Below are positions 42,347 through 49,856 of a DNA stretch of 62,634 nucleotides, in pieces. The stretch lies in the NCBI GenBank assembly GCA_947455145.1, contig CANGME010000018.1:1-62634 (forward strand), given 5' to 3'. Origin of the DNA: Comamonadaceae bacterium. Lineage in GTDB: Bacteria > Pseudomonadota > Gammaproteobacteria > Burkholderiales > Burkholderiaceae_C. The position numbers were made by a program, and so were the translations under genes. The notes under the pieces were generated by a model, which saw nothing but the letters and a program-made list of their open reading frames with translations, had not been told where the DNA came from and searched no databases. Position 1 is the stretch's first letter, and every line of letters begins with the position of its first letter.

Positions 42347-45198
42347 ACGCCCCCGCCAAATTCATCGAAATCATGCCGCAAACCGTGGATCTCACGCTCG
42401 ACGGCCAAGCCATCAAAGCCTTCGAGGGCGAGACCCTGCTGAGCCTGGCCAAGCGCGTCGGCATCAGCATTCCCCACCTTTGTTTTAAGGAGGGCATGCG
42501 CCCCGATGGCAACTGCCGCGCCTGCGTGGTCGAGGTCAAAGGCGAGCGCACGCTGGCCCCTAGCTGCTGTCGCACCGCCACGGCCGGTATGGACGTTCAA
42601 TCCAGCAGCGAACGCGCCGTCAAGAGCCAAAAGATGGTGCTGGAGATGCTGCTGTCCGATATGCCTGATGTGGGCTACAAGTGGGATGAGCAAGACGAGT
42701 CCTTGCAACACGGCGAATTGAGCGTCTGGGCCGACCAGATGGACGTCACCGTGCGCCCCGAACTCAAAGCCCTGCGCCGCGAGCAACCCAAGTCCGATAT
42801 GTCGCACCCCGCCATGGCCGTGAATCTGGATGCCTGCATCCAGTGCAACCGCTGCGTGCGCGCCTGCCGTGAAGAGCAGGTCAATGACGTGATTGGCTAC
42901 GCCCTGCGCGGTAGCCACAGCGAGATCGTGTTCGATCTGGCCGACCCCATGGGTGACAGCACCTGCGTGGCCTGCGGCGAATGCGTGCAAGCCTGCCCCA
43001 CCGGCGCGCTGATGCCCAAGACGCAAGTCGGGTCGCAAATTGTGGACAAAAAAGTCGACTCAGTCTGCCCCTTCTGCGGTGTCGGTTGCCTGCTGACCTA
43101 CAACGTCAAGGACAACAAAATTGTGAGCGTCGATGGCCGCGACGGCCCGGCCAACCACAGCCGCCTGTGCGTCAAAGGGCGCTTTGGTTTTGACTACGCC
43201 AGCAACCCGCAGCGCCTGACCGTGCCGCTGATTCGCAAAGCGGGCGTGGCCAAAGACCCCGAGGCGCTGAACACGCTGAACCGCCACACGGCGGATTGGT
43301 CAGAGGTCTTCCGCGAAGCGACTTGGGAAGAAGCGCTGTCGTACACCGCAGGCTCACTCAAAGGCCTGCGTGATACGCATGGCAAAAAAGCACTCGCCGG
43401 TTTTGGCTCGGCCAAGGGCAGCAACGAAGAGGCTTACCTGTTCCAAAAACTGGTGCGTACCGGCTTTGGCTCCAACAACGTGGACCACTGCACACGTCTG
43501 TGCCATGCCTCCAGCGTGGCGGCCCTGCTCGAAGGCGTGGGCTCAGGCGCAGTGAGCAACCAGGTCAACGACGTGGAGCACGCAGGCCTGATCTTCGTGA
43601 TCGGCTCCAACCCCACGGCCAACCACCCGGTGGCTGCCACCTGGATGAAAAATGCCGTCAAACGCGGCGCCAAGATCGTGCTGGCTGACCCGCGCATCAC
43701 CGACATCGGCAAACACGCCTGGCGCACCATGCAGTTCAAGCCCGACACCGACGTGGCCCTGCTCAACGCCATGATCTACACGGTGATTGAAGAAGGTTTG
43801 GTGGACGAAGAGTTCGTTCGCAACCGCGCCAGCAACTTTGATGCACTGCGTGAGAACGTCAAAGGCTACAGCCCCGAGGCCATGGAGCCCATTTGCGGCG
43901 TACCGGCGCAAACCATCCGCGAAGTGTCACGCGAGTTTGCCAAGTCCAAAGGCGCGATGATTTTGTGGGGCATGGGCATCAGCCAACACGTGCACGGCAC
44001 AGACAACGCACGCTGCCTGATTGCGCTGGTCACCGTCACCGGCCAGATCGGAAAACCCGGCTCTGGCTTGCACCCACTGCGCGGCCAAAACAACGTGCAA
44101 GGCGCGAGCGACGCGGGCCTGATTCCCATGATGTTCCCCAACTACCAGCGTGTGACGGATAAGAAAGTTCACCAGTGGTTTGAGAACTTCTGGAACACCA
44201 AGCTGGACGACCAACCCGGCTACACCGTGGTGGAAATCATGCACAAAATCTTGGCCGACGATAGCGATCCGCACAAGATTCGCGGCATGTACGTCCAGGG
44301 CGAAAACCCGGCCATGAGCGACCCCGACTTGAACCACGCGCGCCACGCTCTGGCTTCGCTGGAGCACCTGGTGGTGCAAGACATCTTCATGACCGAAACC
44401 GCCTGGCTGGCCGACGTGGTGCTGCCCGCCACCGCCTGGCCCGAAAAGACCGGCACGGTCTCTAACACCGACCGCATGGTGCAGTTGGGTAAGCAAGCGA
44501 TTGACCCACCGGGCCAAGCCAAGCCTGACCTGTGGATCATTCAGCAAATCGCCAACCGCATGGGTTGCGGATGGAACTACGAAGGCGAGCACAGTGGTGT
44601 GGCTGCCGTATATGAAGAAATGCGTCAAGCCATGCACGAGGCGATTGCCGGCATCACCTGGGAGCGGCTGGAACGCGAGTCCAGCGTGACTTACCCTTGC
44701 CTCACCGCTGAAGACCCAGGCCAACCAACGGTGTTCATTGACAACTTCCCGACCACAAGTGGTCGTGTGCAGTTGGTGCCTGCCGACATCATACCGGCTG
44801 ACGAGCGCCCTGATGCCGAGTACCCCTTTGTGCTCATCACCGGTCGCCAGCTAGAGCACTGGCACACCGGCAGCATGACGCGCCGCGCCAGCGTGTTGGA
44901 CGCAATCGAACCCATCGCCATGGCGTCGCTGAGCGGTGCCGATATGGCCGATCTGGGCTTGCAGCCTGGTGATGTCATCACCGTCGCATCACGCCGAGGC
45001 GCCGTGCCCATCAACGTGCGCCGCGACGACGGCACACCACGCGGCGCAGTGTTCATTCCTTTCGCCTACTACGAAGCCGCCGCCAACTTGATGACCAACG
45101 CCGCGCTAGACCCGGTGGGCAAGATACCGGAGTTCAAGTACTGCGCGGTGCAGATCAAGCGTGGGGGTGAGCCGGTGGTGGCGGGTGGGTTTAATTGA
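42343..45198 (+). CDS. NAD-dependent formate dehydrogenase catalytic (alpha) subunit
   Basis: A 951-residue molybdo- or tungsto-bis-pterin enzyme that oxidises formate to CO2 in the cytosol. The N-terminal NuoG-like part has a [2Fe-2S] domain (Cys 47, 58, 61, 75/76) and two [4Fe-4S] sites (165-175 and 208-218). The oxidoreductase core has its own cluster (242, 245, 249, 276) and the metal ligand Cys387 in TRLCHASS, so no selenocysteine is used. It lacks a Tat signal, confirming a cytoplasmic enzyme. The ATG overlaps the previous stop as ATGA. No delta (FdsD) or separate gamma gene is seen. Confidence 0.92.
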   Translation: MNAPAKFIEIMPQTVDLTLDGQAIKAFEGETLLSLAKRVGISIPHLCFKEGMRPDGNCRACVVEVKGERTLAPSCCRTATAGMDVQSSSERAVKSQKMVLEMLLSDMPDVGYKWDEQDESLQHGELSVWADQMDVTVRPELKALRREQPKSDMSHPAMAVNLDACIQCNRCVRACREEQVNDVIGYALRGSHSEIVFDLADPMGDSTCVACGECVQACPTGALMPKTQVGSQIVDKKVDSVCPFCGVGCLLTYNVKDNKIVSVDGRDGPANHSRLCVKGRFGFDYASNPQRLTVPLIRKAGVAKDPEALNTLNRHTADWSEVFREATWEEALSYTAGSLKGLRDTHGKKALAGFGSAKGSNEEAYLFQKLVRTGFGSNNVDHCTRLCHASSVAALLEGVGSGAVSNQVNDVEHAGLIFVIGSNPTANHPVAATWMKNAVKRGAKIVLADPRITDIGKHAWRTMQFKPDTDVALLNAMIYTVIEEGLVDEEFVRNRASNFDALRENVKGYSPEAMEPICGVPAQTIREVSREFAKSKGAMILWGMGISQHVHGTDNARCLIALVTVTGQIGKPGSGLHPLRGQNNVQGASDAGLIPMMFPNYQRVTDKKVHQWFENFWNTKLDDQPGYTVVEIMHKILADDSDPHKIRGMYVQGENPAMSDPDLNHARHALASLEHLVVQDIFMTETAWLADVVLPATAWPEKTGTVSNTDRMVQLGKQAIDPPGQAKPDLWIIQQIANRMGCGWNYEGEHSGVAAVYEEMRQAMHEAIAGITWERLERESSVTYPCLTAEDPGQPTVFIDNFPTTSGRVQLVPADIIPADERPDAEYPFVLITGRQLEHWHTGSMTRRASVLDAIEPIAMASLSGADMADLGLQPGDVITVASRRGAVPINVRRDDGTPRGAVFIPFAYYEAAANLMTNAALDPVGKIPEFKYCAVQIKRGGEPVVAGGFN

Positions 45199-45213
45199 AA
45201 AAGCATTCATAAG

Positions 45214-45563
45214 TTTTGTATTCCCCCCCTATCCCCCCGCCCCTTTCCACCCCCGCCGGGGTGGAAAGGGGCGCCTGATTTGACCTCGCGGTTAATGACG
45301 GGCCTGCCTTGGGAATGCATGTAGGCAGTCTCTTGGGTTCTGTGGCGGACTTCGTTTTGGCTGACTATTCCATTCATCCTGAGCTTGTCGAAGGATTCTC
45401 GGAGCTTCGACAAGCTCAGCCCGAACGGAGAGGTCAGCAGACTAAGAAACCAAAGAAGCCTCTCCAAGGCAGTTCCCCCATTTAAAGCGCGGTCAAATCA
45501 GGCCCCCCTTTCCGCCCCGGCGGGGGTGGAAAGGGGCGGGGGGGATAGGGGGGGAATACAAAA
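45214..45563. repeat. 350-base element bounded by about 70-base inverted repeats
   Basis: The left end (45214-45285) and right end (45491-45563) are near-perfect inverted copies, differing by a few bases and one C/G insertion. Each contains a nested palindrome made of CCCCTTTCCACCCC and GGGGTGGAAAGGGG-type arms. The inner 205 bases hold a REP-like palindrome at 45379-45419 and no gene. The form is that of a MITE or compound intergenic repeat. It separates the NAD-linked formate dehydrogenase from the DUF3305 operon, and the strong structure could end the upstream transcript. Confidence 0.75.
45379..45419. repeat. REP-like palindrome, second copy
   Basis: CTGAGCTTGTCGAAG (45379-45393) and CTTCGACAAGCTCAG (45405-45419) form a perfect 15-bp stem with an 11-base loop, followed by CCCGAACGG. 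It shares its core with the copy at 37640-37711. Confidence 0.78.
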
Positions 45564-45661
45564 GCAAAAACCACCCACCACCTAAGCACAAAAGCAAAGA
45601 GACATTGAGCCCCACCCACGTCAGCAACAAGGAAACGCCAATCCGCTACAGTCACGTTCCT

Positions 45662-46219
45662 ATGACCGACCAAAAACCCGCCTTAAACGTCGCCGTCGTG
45701 ATGCGGCGCGAACGCATCATTGGCCCCATGAGCCGCTGGCAAACCTGGCGCTGGGTACTGGCAGAAGTGATTGCCCAGGAGGACGGGTACGGCGAGCAAC
45801 CGCGTTGCCTTTTCAAAAGTGAAAACGAAGAGCGTTGGCTTCACCCCGGCTTCAAAGTCGAGTTACACACCGACGACGCCGAAGGCTACTACCTCAACGC
45901 CAGCACGCCCGCCCCCTGCTGGTTTGTGATGTGGCGCATGGAAGACGAAGCCAGCGTGGATGCCGAGCCCATCGCCAGACCGCAGATCGTGTCTTTGAGT
46001 TACCACGACGCGGGTCGTTTGCTGGACGCGCAAGAGACGGTGGAGCAGGTTGTTGCGCCAGCGGATGTGGTTGAGTGGTTGCAGGCCTTTGTCAATGAGC
46101 ACCATGTGGTGGAAGTCAAACGGCGCAAACGCCCTGAGAGCTTCAAGCCCTTGACGGATCGTTTTGGAAGCCCGGCTTCGGTCAGTACCGAAAAGAAATT
46201 CGGAGGCGGTCATGGCTGA
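45662..46219 (+). CDS. DUF3305 family protein
   Basis: A 185-residue soluble protein of the DUF3305 family, found mainly beside formate dehydrogenase genes. Family-like features are NVAVVMRRERIIGPMSRWQTWRW at the start and WFVMWRMEDEA in the middle. Function is unknown, with assembly of the Fe-S or molybdenum enzyme suspected from context. The ATG at 45662 gives the conserved start; an earlier in-frame start at 45605 adds an atypical leader. It overlaps the DUF3306 gene by 8 bases. Confidence 0.8.
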   Translation: MTDQKPALNVAVVMRRERIIGPMSRWQTWRWVLAEVIAQEDGYGEQPRCLFKSENEERWLHPGFKVELHTDDAEGYYLNASTPAPCWFVMWRMEDEASVDAEPIARPQIVSLSYHDAGRLLDAQETVEQVVAPADVVEWLQAFVNEHHVVEVKRRKRPESFKPLTDRFGSPASVSTEKKFGGGHG

Positions 46220-46817
46220 TGGGATTCTGGGGCGCTGGTCGCAACGCAAGCAGGCGGTGCGCGAGGGCAAACCGCTGGACGAGCCAGTGCGTGCGGTGCC
46301 TGCACCTGTCGTTTTACCAGTACCGGTGTCTGCAGAAAATGCTTCTGCGACAGCGCAAATCGACCCCAAATCAGAGGCGCCGCAAACCCCGCCGCCCCCC
46401 ACACTGGAAGACGTTCAAGCCCTTTCGCCTGAGTCCGACTACAGCGTCTTCACGGGGGTGAATGTCTCGCCCGAAGTGTCGAACGCGGCGATGAAAAAGC
46501 TATTCACTGACCCGCACTACAACGTGATGGATGGCCTGGACATCTATATTGATGATTACGGCAAGCCTGACCCGCTGCCCCTGTCCATGCTGCGCCAAAT
46601 GGCCAGTGCCAAATTCCTCAATTTGTTCGATGAGGAAGAGAAGCCCCCTGCTGGGGCGGCTGTCACGGCCGTCCCTCATAATGCTGCACCGTCTGAGACC
46701 CCCGTGGCAGATGCAGCAAGCCCCCCTTTAACGACCGAAGCCCATGCCAACCCTGATTTGCGACTGCAACCAAACGATGCCCCTGGTGCCCCAGACCCTG
46801 GGCGCGGCACTGAATGA
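46212..46817 (+). CDS. DUF3306 family protein
   Basis: A 201-residue protein of the DUF3306 family, the constant companion of DUF3305 in formate dehydrogenase loci. The conserved N-terminus is FLGRWSQRK-like (GILGRWSQRKQAV). The conserved core is NAAMKKLFTDPHYNVMDGLDIYIDDYG (first part about residues 98-115). Both ends are rich in Pro and Ala and probably disordered. The last 74 bases overlap the ferredoxin gene in another frame, an unusually long overlap. Function is unknown. Confidence 0.8.
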   Translation: MADGILGRWSQRKQAVREGKPLDEPVRAVPAPVVLPVPVSAENASATAQIDPKSEAPQTPPPPTLEDVQALSPESDYSVFTGVNVSPEVSNAAMKKLFTDPHYNVMDGLDIYIDDYGKPDPLPLSMLRQMASAKFLNLFDEEEKPPAGAAVTAVPHNAAPSETPVADAASPPLTTEAHANPDLRLQPNDAPGAPDPGRGTE

Positions 46818-48828
46818 AAAGTTAACCCTGCACAGCACCCTGTGCCGCCGTGAGGCTGGGGCGTTTGAGCAAGCGATTACTCAGGCCAATGGTGAAGAAG
46901 TGGTGGTGGCCTGCACGCAGGAAGCCCGACTTTTTACCGAAATGGCCGCGCAGACCCCCGGTGCAGCGGGCGTGCCGATTCGCTTTGTCAATATTCGCGA
47001 GACCGGTGGCTGGAGCAAGGACGCAGCCCAGGCCAGCCCCAAAATCGCCGCGCTCTTGGCCGTGGCGCATCTGCCCGAAGCCGAGCCCGTGCCTACCGTT
47101 ACCTACAAGAGCGCGGGCCGCTTGCTCATTATCGGGCCGCTGGACGCTGCCGAGCGCGCTGCCGATTTGGTGTCAGACACGCTGGATGTCACGGTGTTCA
47201 GCGCCGGTGCGGGTAGCCAAGGTGGCGCTCAGGAGCGGCGCTACCCGGTGCTGACGGGCAATATTCAAACGCTGACCGGCTGGCTGGGGGCGTTTGATCT
47301 GAAGTGGTCACGCAACAACCCGATTGACTTGGATTTGTGCACCCGATGCAACGCCTGTGTGGCCGCGTGCCCTGAGCAGGCGATTGGTTTGGACTATCAA
47401 ATTGACAACAGCCTGTGCCAATCGCACCGAACCTGTGTGAAGGTCTGCGGTGTGGCCGGGGCGATTGATTTCAGCCGTGAGCCCGAGGACTTGAGCGAAA
47501 AGTTTGACCTGGTGCTTGACTTGCGCGCCACGCCTGCCTTCAGCCAACATGCTTTGCCACAAGGCTACTTCTTGTGGGATGGACAAGACCAGCGCACCTT
47601 GATTCAACTGCGCGGCTTGGTCGGCGAGTTCGAGAAACCCAAGTTCTTTGTGTACAAGCAAAAACTCTGCGCCCATTCACGCAATGAGAAAACCGGCTGC
47701 AACGCATGCATTGACGTTTGCTCGGCGCAGGCCATCAGCAGCGAGCGGGATCGCCAGCAGATCAAGGTCAACCCCAATTTGTGCGTGGGCTGCGGCGCTT
47801 GCACCACGGTGTGCCCGAGCGGCGCGCTGACCTATGCGTACCCGCGTGCAGGTGAGCAGGGCAGCAAGATCAAAACCCTGCTCTCCACCTACGCGCGTGT
47901 CGGTGGCAAACAGGCCGCCGTGTTGTTCCATAGCCAAGAAGCAGGTCAAAAACTTTTGGGTGATTTGGGCCGAGCGGCTCGCTTGAGCAAAACCATTCGC
48001 GGCGTGCCCGCCCGCGTGTTGCCGGTGGCCCTGTGGCACACCAGCTCGGTGGGCATGGAGTTGTGGCTCTCGGCCATGGCCTATGGCGCGTCCCAGGTCT
48101 GGGTACTGATGACGGGCGAAGAAGCGCCGCAGTACCGCACGGCTGTGCGCGAGCAGATGGACGTGGCGCAGGCCTTGTTGGCGGGCCTGGGCTATCAAGG
48201 CGAGCACTTCAAAATCATCGAAGCCGCTGATCTGACCGCGCTGGACGCAGCCCTGCAAGCCGCCCCCGCGCAAGGCGTGTCCCAGGCCGCCAGCTTCACC
48301 GTGCAGGCCGACAAGCGCGCCACGCTGGAATTGGCGCTGGATCACTTGGTTGCCCAAGCCAGCGCTCAGCCCGAGGTCATCACGCTGCCCGCCAAGGGCT
48401 CGCCGCTAGGCGCGCTGAGCTTGAACAAAGACACCTGCACGCTCTGCCTGAGCTGCATCAACGCCTGCCCCGCCAGTGCTTTGCGCGACAACCCGGAGTC
48501 ACCACAGCTCAGGTTCGTGGAGAAAAATTGTGTGCAGTGCGGCCTGTGCGTCAAAACCTGCCCCGAGGGTTCTTTGACCTTGATGCCGCAATTCAACTTA
48601 AAACCGCAGCGCAAAGACGCGGTGGTGCTCAACGAGATGAAGCCCTACGCCTGCGTGCGTTGCAGCAGGCCCTTTGGCACGCTCAAGGCGATTGAGGCCA
48701 TGCTGGGCAAGCTGGCCGGTCACTCCATGTTTCAGGGCGAGGCGCTGGAGCGGCTCAAGATGTGCGGCGACTGCCGTGTGATTGATATTTATTCCAACCC
48801 CGGCGAAGCCCGGATCACTGACCTATGA
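46744..48828 (+). CDS. Multi-cluster 4Fe-4S ferredoxin-like protein of formate dehydrogenase loci
   Basis: A 694-residue iron-sulfur protein. Cluster motifs appear in pairs: CTRCNACVAACP (about residue 200), CQSHRTCVKVC, CNACIDVC, CVGCGACTTVCP, then CTLCLSCINACP and CVQCGLCVKTCP near the C-terminus, plus late CVRC and CGDC pairs. That is enough for about six clusters. It has no signal peptide or membrane segment. It is probably a cytoplasmic electron carrier or assembly factor for the adjacent formate dehydrogenases. It begins inside the DUF3306 gene and overlaps the TorD-like gene by 4 bases. Confidence 0.83.
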   Translation: MPTLICDCNQTMPLVPQTLGAALNEKLTLHSTLCRREAGAFEQAITQANGEEVVVACTQEARLFTEMAAQTPGAAGVPIRFVNIRETGGWSKDAAQASPKIAALLAVAHLPEAEPVPTVTYKSAGRLLIIGPLDAAERAADLVSDTLDVTVFSAGAGSQGGAQERRYPVLTGNIQTLTGWLGAFDLKWSRNNPIDLDLCTRCNACVAACPEQAIGLDYQIDNSLCQSHRTCVKVCGVAGAIDFSREPEDLSEKFDLVLDLRATPAFSQHALPQGYFLWDGQDQRTLIQLRGLVGEFEKPKFFVYKQKLCAHSRNEKTGCNACIDVCSAQAISSERDRQQIKVNPNLCVGCGACTTVCPSGALTYAYPRAGEQGSKIKTLLSTYARVGGKQAAVLFHSQEAGQKLLGDLGRAARLSKTIRGVPARVLPVALWHTSSVGMELWLSAMAYGASQVWVLMTGEEAPQYRTAVREQMDVAQALLAGLGYQGEHFKIIEAADLTALDAALQAAPAQGVSQAASFTVQADKRATLELALDHLVAQASAQPEVITLPAKGSPLGALSLNKDTCTLCLSCINACPASALRDNPESPQLRFVEKNCVQCGLCVKTCPEGSLTLMPQFNLKPQRKDAVVLNEMKPYACVRCSRPFGTLKAIEAMLGKLAGHSMFQGEALERLKMCGDCRVIDIYSNPGEARITDL

Positions 48829-49469
48829 CCGACACCGCAGGACAAGCGCTGCACCTTGCAGCCCCAGCACCCAGCAGCGCCTTGGATGAAGAAACGGCAC
48901 GCGCCGAGCTTTATGGTTTGCTGGCCGCTCTCTACTACGCCCCGCCCACGCCGGAGCTGATGGCGCAACTGCGGGTGGCCACCACCGAGGCTCCGACCGC
49001 AGGTGGATTTTTAGAAGAGCCTTGGCGCGAACTGGTGGGTGCTGCACGGGCGTTGACGGATGAGTCTGTTAAACACGAGTACGACGCCCTGTTTGGTGGC
49101 GTCGGCAAGCCCGAGGTTTATTTGTTCGGTTCGCACTACCTGAGCGGTTTTTTGAACGAGAAGCCGCTGGCCAAATTGCGCGACACGTTGGCGAGTCTGG
49201 GCTTGGCGCGAGATGAGACGATGCCTGAGACCGAAGACCACATCGCCTACCTGAGCGAAGTCATGCGCTACCTGATAGCTGGGGACGATGTGGCTGTGGC
49301 AAATTTGACACGGCAGCGCGAATTTTTCAGCACCCATGTGCAGCCTTGGGTGATGCCAATGTGCGATGCCATCAGCCAGCATCCCAAGGCTAGGTTTTAT
49401 GCGGCTTTGTCGGGTTTTACACGTGCTTTTATGAGTGTGGAAATTCAGGGCTTTGACATGCTGGAGTAG
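48825..49469 (+). CDS. TorD/DmsD-family molybdoenzyme chaperone
   Basis: A 214-residue all-helical protein of the TorD family. Landmarks are ARAELYGLLAALYYAPP near the N-terminus, HEYDALFGGVGKPEVYLFGSHYLSGFL in the middle and the EDHIAYLSEVMRYLI helix. These chaperones bind the Tat signal peptide of a molybdoenzyme until cofactor insertion is complete. The obvious client is the Tat-exported formate dehydrogenase encoded 387 bases downstream. It overlaps the preceding gene as ATGA. Confidence 0.85.
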   Translation: MTDTAGQALHLAAPAPSSALDEETARAELYGLLAALYYAPPTPELMAQLRVATTEAPTAGGFLEEPWRELVGAARALTDESVKHEYDALFGGVGKPEVYLFGSHYLSGFLNEKPLAKLRDTLASLGLARDETMPETEDHIAYLSEVMRYLIAGDDVAVANLTRQREFFSTHVQPWVMPMCDAISQHPKARFYAALSGFTRAFMSVEIQGFDMLE

Positions 49470-49566
49470 TTTGAGGGTTTGAGTTAAAGCACCTCAAACA
49501 AAAAATTGTTGAAAGAAGACGACAAGTTAGCGAGGGTAAACCTTAGCTTGCAGTAACATCCCAGCG

Positions 49567-49594
49567 TTGTTAGATTAGAACGAGTTGTTATAAG
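49567..49594 (+). promoter_or_regulatory. Candidate sigma-70 promoter of the exported formate dehydrogenase operon
   Basis: TTGTTA (49567-49572) and TATAAG (49589-49594) are separated by 16 bases, 39 bases before the ATG at 49634. The gap 49470-49633 is the only sizeable one between the TorD-like gene and the operon, so a promoter here is expected. The -35 match is modest. Confidence 0.35.
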
Positions 49595-49633
49595 TATTTC
49601 TGTTCCTCATTGGGACTTTTCAGGAGACATCAC

Positions 49634-49843
49634 ATGAGTCAATCCGAAGGTAAGTTATCACGGCGCACGCTTTTTGCCGGTGCCAGCACGGTGGGTGCCG
49701 TGGCCGCAGTGGCCAGTCTGATTCCTTCTGTGCAGCAGGCGGTGTTGCCCGCTGAGCCGCTGGCCAAAGTCGCGCCGCTCAAAGGTGGTGGCTATGCCCT
49801 GACGGAACACGTCAAGCGCTATTACAAGACCACGCTCGTTTAA
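49634..49843 (+). CDS. Small Tat-signal protein of formate dehydrogenase loci
   Basis: A 69-residue protein that is mostly a twin-arginine-like signal: SRRTLFAGAS near residue 10, a hydrophobic Ala/Val-rich core, and a short tail (GGYALTEHVKRYYKTTLV). AGGAGA lies before the ATG. Such small Tat proteins are encoded directly before the catalytic subunit in many proteobacterial formate dehydrogenase operons. They may be exported with the enzyme or anchor it; the role is unknown. The catalytic subunit starts 13 bases later. Confidence 0.75.
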   Translation: MSQSEGKLSRRTLFAGASTVGAVAAVASLIPSVQQAVLPAEPLAKVAPLKGGGYALTEHVKRYYKTTLV

Positions 49844-49856
49844 CGGAGACGCATTC

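Noticed and set aside
45207-45585. Short open frames on both strands inside the 350-base repeat element
   Set aside because: Their translations follow the inverted repeats and REP palindrome, and no protein-like pattern or ribosome site is present.
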